Below, in pieces: positions 36,272 through 46,300 of a DNA stretch of 64,000 bases (positions within the stretch are counted from its first letter, which is position 1; each line of letters starts with the position of its first letter). The position numbers and the translations under genes are program-made. The stretch covers positions 558,001 through 622,000 of the forward strand of contig JAQGEQ010000079.1 in the NCBI GenBank assembly GCA_034620365.1, in the 5' to 3' direction. The notes under the pieces are model-generated. The model was not told where the DNA came from. It saw only the letters and a list, made by a program, of their open reading frames with translations, and ran no database searches. This DNA comes from Pegea sp. RAD2-039 (Eukaryota; Chordata; Thaliacea; Salpida; Salpidae).

Positions 36272-37700
36272 TTATAAAATTACTTTGTTATTTTTACACT
36301 TGTCTAAATCGCTACAAGCTTTTTCTTTCACTCCACTATTGGGTGAAAGTTGTAACAAATTGTTTCTATGTTGTGCTTGATGTTGATTGGACGATGTAGA
36401 AGATTCATAATAAGCGGATACACCATCTAGTTTCCAAGATCGTGTCTTACAGGTCAAGATTTTGATGAAAGTTTTTCGGAAAGTCTTGTTGCAAAGAGCA
36501 AAACAGAATGGGTTAATAGTTGAATTGATGTAGCAGAGATAGTACGCAGCGTTCCAAACGCTATTGGGTATGACGTAACTAGTTCCCGTGTACAGTGCCC
36601 TGACAACCACACATACGTTGTATGGCAACCAAGTGATGAAGAATGCGAGAAGGATCGCGCTGAGAGTTCGCGCTGCTTTTCGTTCGCTGGAAGAAATTGA
36701 GGGCTGAGTAGAAATAGCGGAACTAGTTCGATGGTTGCTCATTGCTGTTCCGCGTCGCGTTCCAATACGTCGTGAAATTGACGGCGAAATCAGGGAAGCG
36801 TGACGACTGGCGTCACTTCGCTGTCGACTCGGGTTGAGATATTTGGCACATTTACGAGTTTCTTTGAAGATGATTCCATAAAGAACAAACATGACGATGA
36901 TCGGGAGAAAGAAGGCGAAGGTCGCTGTTACTATAGTGATGATTTTGTTGTTGACGAAGGGAAGCACACAGTCGCCGTCGTTTCGCGTTTTGTCGTCGTT
37001 TGTGCGCGGCCAAAAGATAATAAGAGGAGTGAAAAGAAGAAATGAGATGATCCACGCGGAGACAATCATAATTTGAGCTCGTGATCGCGTACGTCGCGGT
37101 CGATACGTAAATGGTTGAGTGACTGACAAATAACGATCACAACATATCAATAATAAGTTAGCCACTGATGCCATTGACAAAGTATAATCGATACATAACC
37201 AAGTTGTACAAAGTGCCTGACCTAGCCATTTGCCATCAGTTACCATAGTGATCGGATATAGGTTCATAGATACGGCCCCTATGACCAGGTCTGAACAGGC
37301 TAAGCTAACCAGAAACATATTGTTGATATCACGTAATCGACGATTGATTCGATATGACCAGATAACCAGGAAATTGCCAACCACTGTAATGGACATCAGT
37401 AAGACAGCAACCATCGAGATGGCGACCACCTTTACGAATATTTTCATTTTTTAATAATTTCGAAACTTTTAAGGTTTTGAAAAAAAAAACAATTTGATAC
37501 GAAAAATTTTGAACTTTTTAAATAATTCATAATTCGAATTTTCCGAGACCAATTTGGTGATACAAATTTAGTTGTTGTCATGACAACTGACTACGAACCT
37601 TGCCCAGTGGATGACGTATGGTCAGTGTGTTGTTTGTTCCATTGTTAGATTCAGTGTAGTTAGACAGCATGGTGGTCAAAGTTGCTTCTGTGGTTGTCAT
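36272..37700 (-). CDS. Muscarinic acetylcholine receptor-like GPCR
   Basis: Two exons, 37700-37599 and 37429-36272, about 419 aa; the acceptor CGTAAAG before 37429 restores the frame. Exon 1 encodes an extracellular N-terminus with three N-glycosylation sequons (NYT, NGT, NNT). Seven membrane segments follow, matching muscarinic receptors closely: GNFLVIW in TM1, LACSDLVIGAVSMNLYP in TM2, IDYTLSMASVANLL with DRY in TM3, ITIVTATFAFFLP in TM5, KAARTLSAILLAFFITWLPYN in TM6 and YYLCYINSTINPF in TM7. The Asp, Tyr and Ser of TM3, both TM5 threonines, the TM6 Trp/Tyr/Asn and both TM7 tyrosines of the acetylcholine pocket are kept. The TM3 Asn is Met and the TM4 Trp is Phe. The third intracellular loop is short (about 70 aa). 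I infer a G-protein-coupled receptor for acetylcholine or a close analogue. Confidence 0.92.
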
Positions 37701-39308
37701 GGCGTACACTACATATAAACATAATTCAAATAAAAAATCAAAATTTGTTGTTTATTTTTAGTTACGCCTGCACAGAACTCATTAAAAGTTTTTAAGAAAA
37801 TATTTTGATTCATAATCAGTTTAAAGTAAACTTTCAACAAATAATTAACTTTTTGAAGTTTCTGAAACTGTAAATTTAGCTTTGAAATATTTAACAACAA
37901 ACAAAAAATCCTCAATTTACAGATAACACGTTCGCTATCTCTCTGCTGTCTGCTGCTTAACCCAATTATTAGAGAAAAGAATTTTGAAAGCCAAATGAAA
38001 TATTACAAACATTTCTATGTTGCATCAACTACTTATATCTGATTGAGGACCATTGAATAAGTTTTAACAAGTTCTAGTTAAAAAGTTGGTCATCAAAAAT
38101 GTCATTTTTGTTTTCAATGTCTCTATCTTCTAATGTCTTCTTCGTTATCAATTTTTACATCTAACAGATTTCTTTTCGAGTTTTCAAGCCTTTTGTGTGA
38201 TCTGCTTTTTTTGATTTCTTTCAACGATATGTTGAACAAAGAGCCGCGTTCATCTAATCCGCTGATGACGTCACATGTTTCATCGACATCATAGCTCTGT
38301 ATACATTGCTACGTCACAACTCCGTCATGTCGACATTTCAATTTATGATAATTTACCGAAACATCAAAAACAAAACTTTTGTCAATTCAAAATATTTTCA
38401 ATTGATTTGTTTCAACCAAATTATTTTATCAACAACTTTAATTAAAAACAAATAAACAAAAAATTAATTATTGCTGAAACAAACTTCGACTACAGACAAA
38501 AACAAATCGCGCTTTGTGGCGATTTTCTACTAACATTCAGACTTTAAACTTTTTATAACAAATTTCAAATATCAGGAAGAAGTTGGTGAAAAATTTCAAA
38601 ACTTTTTTATAATAACATGAATCTGTTTGTTGGTTTTCCGCTTTCAATTTCAATTTTGACTTTTCTCTTTCTTCACTTGTATCAACAAAACTAAATGGAG
38701 ATAAACTTCAAACCTATTAGCTGATCGTTGTCTAAAAATAAAGCTTAGAAGGTCACATGGTGAATAACTTAATGAGAAAAAAAACCTCAGTAATTTGCAG
38801 AACTACTGACCGGCAAAATACTTGAAATTTGCCGTTAGTTTACCTTTTGTTTCTGATCTATCATAATTACATCTGATTAACCACACCTTTTTTGTAAGTC
38901 TTGTTGAGTCGTTTACAGCGTGAATAACTCCCTACTATATCCGCTTATGAATTTTTAACAAACTTTCAAATGTTACCATTGTCAAAATCCATCTATCTCT
39001 AACATACGCCACCTAGCGAAAATAAAATTTAAAATAAACTTTTCACTTCCTGTTAGCTGCCTCTAAGAACGCTGATCACAGATCTTAAAAGCTCTTCAAT
39101 ATAATCCACTTGAGATTACTTCAAGCCTAACATTTCAACTAACTGCAGCCACAAGAATGCATTTTGACATCTAGATGCCCTGAGGACCCGACTTCAGACC
39201 ACAAAGCTTCTTTTCATCGATTCGATTGTACCGAGAGCTTGATTTATCGAAAATTTAAAAAATATTCATGAATTTAAACAATTTTGATCACACGAAAGAT
39301 TTTTTCAG
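37701..39308. other. Intergenic region upstream of the receptor
   Basis: AT-rich with two richer patches (38230-38330, containing TGACGTCA; and 39100-39240, with short open frames). The second patch may hold an upstream exon of the fragment at 39309-39517 but I cannot join it. No RNA gene seen. Confidence 0.5.
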
Positions 39309-39517
39309 ATGTTCAAGTTGGAACAACTACTTGCAACAATTATTGGTTGGGTCGAAGAGTTTTTACAAGTGAAGGTGCAAAGAAATCTGATGAAACTAAA
39401 AAATTGAGAATTAGAATTATTTGAAAGTTGATCACAACAACTTGTTATTTGATTTCAGAATATTTTTCTGACGATTTTTTATTACCAATAAAATGTGCGA
39501 TGAACAGAAGTAGCTGA
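39309..39517 (+). CDS. 3' end of an unrecognised gene (two exons)
   Basis: After a good acceptor (GATTTTTTCAG) a 60-nt exon encodes VQVGTTTCNNYWLGRRVFT. A 90-nt intron (GTGAAG...TTTCAG) joins it in frame to 39459-39517, encoding YFSDDFLLPIKCAMNRSS and TGA. The residue composition looks coding, but the 5' part is not found and I do not recognise the protein. An acidic repeat reading EDKDQEDEDQE in another frame follows at about 39520-39570; it is an imperfect 15-bp GATCAGGAAGA repeat. Confidence 0.35.
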
Positions 39518-39872
39518 GAAAGATGAAGATCAGGAAGATAAAGATCAGGAAGACGAGGATCAGGAATAATAAGATCAGAATAAAGAAGAAGCTTAAGAAA
39601 TCAAAAAGCTTAAGATCAGTAAGATGTAAATTTAATATCTATGAGAAGATCGATTTAGGTGCTGAAATACTTCTTTTTGATTTAGTAGATTTTGTCATTT
39701 TTTTGCCATATTGGTAGCAGGAGTTGTAAATATGTAAATTTATTGATTAAATATCATTAAGAAATAAGCCAGTTAAGTTGTAAGTATCACATACTTCATA
39801 TGTATTTTTATCATTTAAATTTTATTCAATTACCAACATCATGCCATTTGTGAACGATTTTATAAAATAAAG

Positions 39873-41391
39873 TCAGCATATTATATCAACGTTCTTTGAG
39901 TAGCCTCTCTTACGTAAACTTATGAAAAATGCAGTAAAAAATCCTTTTTCGTTTCTTGTTCGTCGAACTTCTTCAACATTTGCATTTACTTTGTACTTGT
40001 TTACGTATAAAAACTCATTTCCTAAGATTACAAATTGGTAGTTTTGGCTCTTCAAACTACAAATCTGCGAAAAATAATCATCTAAATGAAATATTTATAA
40101 TTTTGTGTTTTTGTCATAACTGTTTCAGCTAATTATAAATAATAATTTATAAATATATCAAAGAAAGTTAAAAAGATAAACTTGAGCAAGTTTTAGTTGT
40201 AAAGATAAAATATTATTAACGAAAACACTGACTTTTGAAAGTCTATCAAATCCGTAGTTGAAAATGGAAGCATCATATAAAGCTGAGTTTCTTTTTGATA
40301 TATAGAATGGTTGCCACCCACGAATAGACTCCACAGTATAAAACGAAATAGATTTTGTCGATTGATTTGTAGAACTTTTACTAATTGAAACCCATTTTGC
40401 ATGATCAGTTTTCAAATGACAGCTTGTACAAGTCTCCTTTAAACAGTTTCATATTAATTTAGTTTTATTGCAACTAAATTTGTTGATATGTATCTTTTTG
40501 TAGATTGTTGCATAAAAATATATTTTCAGTTTAAGTTGACTTTCAACTTTACTAACTTGTAAATAGGCTCGAGCTTTTCCATTATTATAAAATTTAATCA
40601 ATTCTTCTGTAGACTTCACAGTTTGCTTTACAACTTCAAAAGTAGGTAAGACATAAATCTCATTTCTGTATTCAGTTTAAATGTTCAAATAACTGGTTTA
40701 TGATTTAGTAGCAGAAAGTGATTTACAAACCTTTGGTTTCTGGTTTCTAAAAATTTCATAGAATTTTGTCGAAGATGATAAGATGGAATTATATTTGCAT
40801 CTATATGTAAAACAAAATCGGTAAAAACTGCCGAGTTAGCTGCATTCCTCATGATATTATGAGGGTAGATAGAGTCTGTGTGTTGGATTTCTACTTTTCG
40901 TAATCGACGAAGAACATCTTTACAAGCCAGATACACAAATGATCCAGTTTTGATCATATTTGCTGGCTTTTCAACTGGATAAACTAAATGAAAATGAACA
41001 CGTATTCGAATTCTTGACCAGCACATTCGCAAACCATCAATAGCATCATCTGCAAATGAAGCATTCGTTCCCGGCGCAAAAATAGAGTAAGATATAGTTC
41101 CTGTCCATACTTCAGTCAGATATATTAACTTATATAGACGATCAACTGTACTATGGACAGCTAAAGTAATATCTTCAGTTTTTAAAGCTTCTTGTTGTAA
41201 TCCTTCTGATTTATAGAATAAGTGGATTTTATAAGAAGATTTTTTGGCAAAATATCAGGTTGTGTGAGTAAAAGCCTTTCTACAATTGGTTGGTTTTTGT
41301 AAGTAGTGAAGAAGCTGCTAATAATCACAAGAATAATTTGTGAAATCATGAATGAAATAACTAAAATTACAAATCTATGAATCACAGACAT
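39873..41391 (-). CDS. GT49 glycosyltransferase (B4GAT1-like), possible frame break
   Basis: This family (B4GAT1 and the second domain of LARGE) transfers glucuronic acid in the Golgi, in building matriglycan on alpha-dystroglycan. Exons on the minus strand: a 5' block with a type II membrane anchor (41391 to about 41206; FVILVISFMISQIILVII), a long block to 40731, then 40665-40557, 40436-40233 and 40064-39873. Family landmarks: YPHNIMRNAANSAVFTDF, then LHIDANIIPS, then VLPTFEV with EELIKFYNNGKARAY, then CTSCH, GWQPFYISK, NYGFDRLS and GNEFLY. The DxD metal motif reads DAN. The anchor frame and the catalytic frame do not join by any GT-AG intron I can find near 41215. It is either a pseudogene, an unusual splice or a sequence error. 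Confidence 0.78.
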
Positions 41392-41905
41392 TTTACAATT
41401 TTCATTTTTTGTTTTAATTAATCATTTTTTTATCTTAATTTAAAAATAACATCAAGATTTCGTTTAATTATTGTATACTATAAAAAAATTCAAACTACGA
41501 ACAACAAAACCTATAGTATTACTAAAGTAGCTTGATACTATCATATAATCCATTAAATACCCACAAACTCATTTTTGAAATATAAACTTTGACTATCAAT
41601 TATAATGTATGATAACTGGAGAAGGTTAAAGCGTATATTCTGTCTGAATAAAGCTTATAAGTGCTGAAGTGTTCATTCTTGAGATGTTATCTGATTTTCC
41701 TTGTGACAAAGATCCATTAAAGAAAAATGTCAGTTCACTGACTGTCACGTGCGGTGCATGCTTAGATATAATCAACGATAAATGAGGTTTGAAGACATTT
41801 CAAATACATAACGACAAAAGAAGTTTTTGACTGTTTGTGTAAAGGAAATCAAAAAGAAACTATTGGTTCCTTCCGGTCTTTTCATATATTTGTGTAAACT
41901 TTAAA
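41392..41905. other. Short intergenic gap between divergent genes
   Basis: About 500 bp between the divergently transcribed GT49 gene and the small orphan gene, so a shared promoter region is possible. Nothing specific stands out. Confidence 0.5.
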
Positions 41906-42251
41906 ATGCCAATTAAACTAAATGAAAGTAGTTTTGTCTTGCCAGGTAAGAAAATGCATGCTAAACTTAACTACCTAATTAACCCAAGATCGCCTCAGCT
42001 GTAGAATTCTAGGCTGAAATGTCTGCAAGGAACTCTAAATTTCTCAGCATATCTTCATATCTGAGTCTAAATCGGATGATCCAACTTTATATACAAAGCA
42101 TGGACTTCAAACTTCTCTAAGGTCGGTAGAGGACAAAGCTCTTCTGGCAAAAGACGATGCCAAGGCGTTTTTGCGAGTTCGTTCAAGATCTCCTAATAAC
42201 AGATTTACCAAGAAGCTGAACCTTAACTATGAGGTTGAATCATTTAATTAG
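41906..42251 (+). CDS. Small unrecognised protein, about 77 aa
   Basis: Two exons, 41906-41935 and 42048-42251. The second is clearly coding-like for its neighbourhood: it is less AT-rich, with residues such as SDDPTLYTKHGLQTSLRSVE, DDAKAFLRVRSRS and KKLNLNYEVESFN before TAG. The first exon (MPIKLNESSF) is joined through a donor at GTCTTGCC, chosen because it alone keeps the frame; the stronger-looking GTAAGAAA donor eight bases later gives the wrong phase. The start is therefore uncertain. I do not recognise the family. The basic, polar composition suggests a small soluble protein. Confidence 0.5.
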
Positions 42252-43365
42252 AAACTCCGAAACCTCAGCATTGATTGCTGCAATTGAACTAATCGCGTTT
42301 ATATTTATTTATTACAAAAATGCGAGGAATAGTACCTAACAAACATCAGAAGTAAATTCTAGATCGCTATTCGAAATTATATAAAGATTCTTTATTGACA
42401 TTGACTTAATAGTGAAGCATTTAATAAAGTATATGTCACAGAATACTGCCATTTGAAATCTTTGAAAAATTTGTAGTCGAAATTCAGATTGTATTTAGCA
42501 GTTTTGTTGCTGTTCTTCTATTGTAATAAAAATGAATAACAAATTTAAGAAATGAATGATAAAGCCAGTTTTTATTTTTATTTGAAAAACTCTACAGTAA
42601 AAAAACAGAACGAAAATTGATGAAACTGCCGAAGAAATTAAAGAATCAATTGTAAATTTGTTTATAGTTTTTCTTTAGCTACATATATTTTTGACAAATT
42701 TGTATTACACTGGCGCATTCATTTTATCTTAAATTTCTTGTAAAAAGCATATTTACGAAAATAATCTTTACTTAGGGGATTTTTTCAAAGTAGCTGATTT
42801 GAATTTGACAGAGGCATAGCATGCACCGCACATATATTGTATTTTGCTTATTTAGTGTATTAATTATGTTTCTCTGCTTAAAGGCTAATGTAGTTTTATA
42901 GATCTTGTTAGATGTATAATAATTATATAATAATATTATATATAATAATAATTTAATAAAACTAATTTAAACTGTTAATATAATTATCAATTTTATGAAT
43001 AAAAATTCGGAAAATTATAATTAAAATACTTTTTTTGATTCATATATATGATTTAATAATCTTTTCAACTAAAATTTTTCAAAATGGATTATGTGATGGA
43101 TTTTTTAAAATTTTGCAAGTTAAAAAATCTAAACAATTAAAACAACTTTATTGCCATATGATTATCTTTTGTTTATTGAAATATTATTTATTATTTATTA
43201 TTGTATATTTTTATCATTCTAATGAAAGTGTTTATTTTTCCTATATAAAAATTATGAAATTTGTTTTTTATTTTTTCAAATATTTTTTACTTTCTTGTAT
43301 TTTATATTCCAAATTTTTTATAGATTTTTATGTTTTGGAATATTGAAATAATTTAGTTAGTTTTC
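42252..43365. other. AT-rich intergenic region upstream of FANCM
   Basis: No supported gene. A 103-codon frame at 43035-43346 is made almost only of Phe, Tyr, Ile, Leu and Lys and reflects AT-rich sequence. A short TTTAGTTAGTTTTC lies just before the FANCM ATG. Confidence 0.65.
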
Positions 43366-46300
43366 ATGTCTTATAAAAAACAATCTACACTTTTCCAGTC
43401 TTGGAAAACGAATCAATTAAAAGAAAAAGCCACAGAACAGAAACAAGATGAAGATGATGATCTAGCTGATATTGAACTTTTAAAACATGTTGAAGAATAT
43501 GAAAAACTAACACAAAGCCAAAATGTAGTTTATAAAGAGGGTAAATTTATTTAAAGTTGTTTGAATAAATTTTGAGTTTTAGATATTATTTTTGATTATA
43601 TTAGTTTATTTATTTACATATTTATTTCTTATTTTTAAACTTTATCATTCAATTAAAAGCCTGAAATGTTTTGTAGATAAGACATCAGGTTTTGACAGAT
43701 CTAAAGGAGATTTATGGATATATCCAACTAATTATTCAGTTCGTAGCTATCAGTTAAATATTGTAAGGTCTGCTCTTTTTAACAACACACTTGTATCATT
43801 ACCAACTGGTCTTGGTAAAACATTTATAGCTGCAGTAGTAATGTATAACTTTTATCGTTGGTACCCCAAAGGTAAAGTTATATTTCTTGCACCAACAAAA
43901 CCATTAGTAACACAGCAAATAACTGCTTGTTATGATATAATGGGGATACCTATAGAAGACCAAGCTGAAATTACAGGTTTGAATTTTGTACATTTATAAT
44001 TTCCTAAATAAGGAATTTTTGTTAAATAAGCAGAACTATTTTTTCAAACATTTTTTTTCTGGTTTAGGTTCAACAATGCAATCTGGAAAAAGAGAAGAAT
44101 TATGGAATGCTAAACGAGTTTTTTTTCTAACACCTCAATGTTTCAATAATGATTTGACAAAAGGTGTCTGTCCAGTTGAATGTATCAAATGTGTTGTTTT
44201 TGATGAAGCACATAAGGCTACTGGCAATTATGCTTATTGTCAGGTCAGTTTATTTTTACAATTGTTTTAGGCCTCTATGAAACTATGAAATAGTTGTTTT
44301 ATATTTAAAAAGCTTGTTACTAAGCTTGTTACACTTGTAAGTACACCCATAAAGAACTTTTTCAACTACTACTGCCAAATCATACTGCCATTTAAGAAGC
44401 CAAATACTAAAATATTCTGGAAACTGGTTTGCTTTATGGTCTATCAAATAGAATTCTCAGCTTTTAATCCAACTTTCTTTTTACTGTAACTATCTCTTGT
44501 TACTTTTTATTTTCCAATATTGGTTCTTTTAGCTTTGTTTCTTACTATACGGAATGTATGTAAAAAGTCCTCACCACCTTCAATTACCGATTGCAAAACT
44601 TAAGATAAATTTTTCTTCACCTACTTTTTTCGACTGAATAGCTTTTTAGTAAACTTTTTTTGCCTGTGTATGATTTAAATCGATAACTCAAATCATACTG
44701 TGAAACAAGCTCACAAATAAATACTTAATTTCCATTTTTTATTGTTAGTTGAACATTTATTTTCAAAAATCTAGCTCCTACCTATCCTCTTCTTCAGAGC
44801 TTATTACTCTCTTTAATATCAATTTTATTGTTAAGTTGAATCAGAAATAGAGTTTCTAGCATACTACAAAATGATAAAATAAGATTTGAATTTAGTTGCT
44901 GTATTAAATTTTTCTATTTTTGATGATTTATTTGTAAATTAAATGAATTTTTTCAGGTGGTACAACAACTACAAGCTTATGGATGTGAATTTCGAGTCTT
45001 AGCTTTAAGTGCAACTCCTGGTAGCAATCTTGAATCTACTAATCAGGTTTGTATATAAATCTCAACTTTGGTAGTTTACGTTGGAAATATGAATTAATTC
45101 GCAAAAATTTAACTTTTTTCGTTTTTATAAGATTTAAAAAACTAGTTTTTTAGGTCATCAGAAACTTGCTGATATCTAAAGTGGAGTTTAGATGCGAGAA
45201 CTCATTGGATATACAACCCTACACTCATTCACGAAAAATCAACAAAATCGTCGTGAAACTCGACTCACAAATACTTGAAATACAAACCAAGTTTTTCCAG
45301 GTTTATTTCTAATCAAATTACGGTGTTGTTACGTAAAATTGTTTTACTAAAACAGGTCATTCAACGTTTCATTGATAACTTGGTAAAAAACAAAGCAATA
45401 TATCGCAACCATGCGTCTCAAAACACCAAATATAGTATTTTGATGGCTAGAGAAGATTTCCGTAAGAATCCACCAGTAGCAGCTTCGGTAAGTTACCTGC
45501 TAAATACAAATTTGAAGATTTAAAATTCTTCATCAAATCAGCTTTTAGAAGAAGTCTTTTTATTGTTTCTATTAAATTGTTTTTAGAGATCTGTTATTAG
45601 CTCAATTGAAGGAGATTTTGCAATCTGTTTGAGTCTTTATCATTGTTTAGAACTTCTAACTCTTCATGGGATTAAATCTTTTTATATTTTCCTCAAAGGA
45701 ATGCTTGAAGGTCCTAAAGGTACTCCTTATTTTTCATATCTTCAGATTTTACAAATATTTCTTTTTGTCAGCCAAGCCAAGAGTTAAACATCTGCTCCAA
45801 ACAAATCAGACTTTCAATGAAATTATTCTATATTTAGCTGGAATTTATGGTGAAAATCCAAATTCAGTTGTTTCATTTACTCAAACTCCATATACAAAAG
45901 TCAGTTGCTGTTGTTCTTGCTTCTTCTACAAGTTTTTATCTGTTGTAATTTAGGCAAAAGAAGTAACTCGTATATACAGTCACCCTAAATTAAAAGAAAT
46001 GGAAAGAATTGTGGTGAATCATTTTAAAACATTCAAACCAACATCTGGTATTTAACAGATTTCTAACGACAAACCTCTAAACTTGTTGTGATGTAGATCA
46101 AATGGAAACCAGGGTGATGGTGTTCTCTCAATATCGTGAAAGTGTCTTTGAGATCACTGAATTATTACAAACTTTTAAACCTCTAATCAAACCAATGCAG
46201 TTTGTTGGTCATCAGGGCAGTAATTTGTCAAATGATGGAAATAATTCAGTGAAAAGAAGAAGATTTACACAAAATGATCAGTTAAAAGTGATTGAAGAGT

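Noticed and set aside
36800-37076. Several plus- and minus-strand frames inside the receptor gene
   Set aside because: All overlap the clearly coding receptor frame and have no independent support.
39523-39717. Basic 64-codon frame rich in Lys, Ile and Arg
   Set aside because: Arises from reading an imperfect GATCAGGAAGA repeat; another frame gives an equally repetitive acidic product.
43035-43346. 103-codon frame rich in Phe, Tyr and Ile upstream of FANCM
   Set aside because: Composition follows the AT content; no motif, no splice context, no conserved partner.
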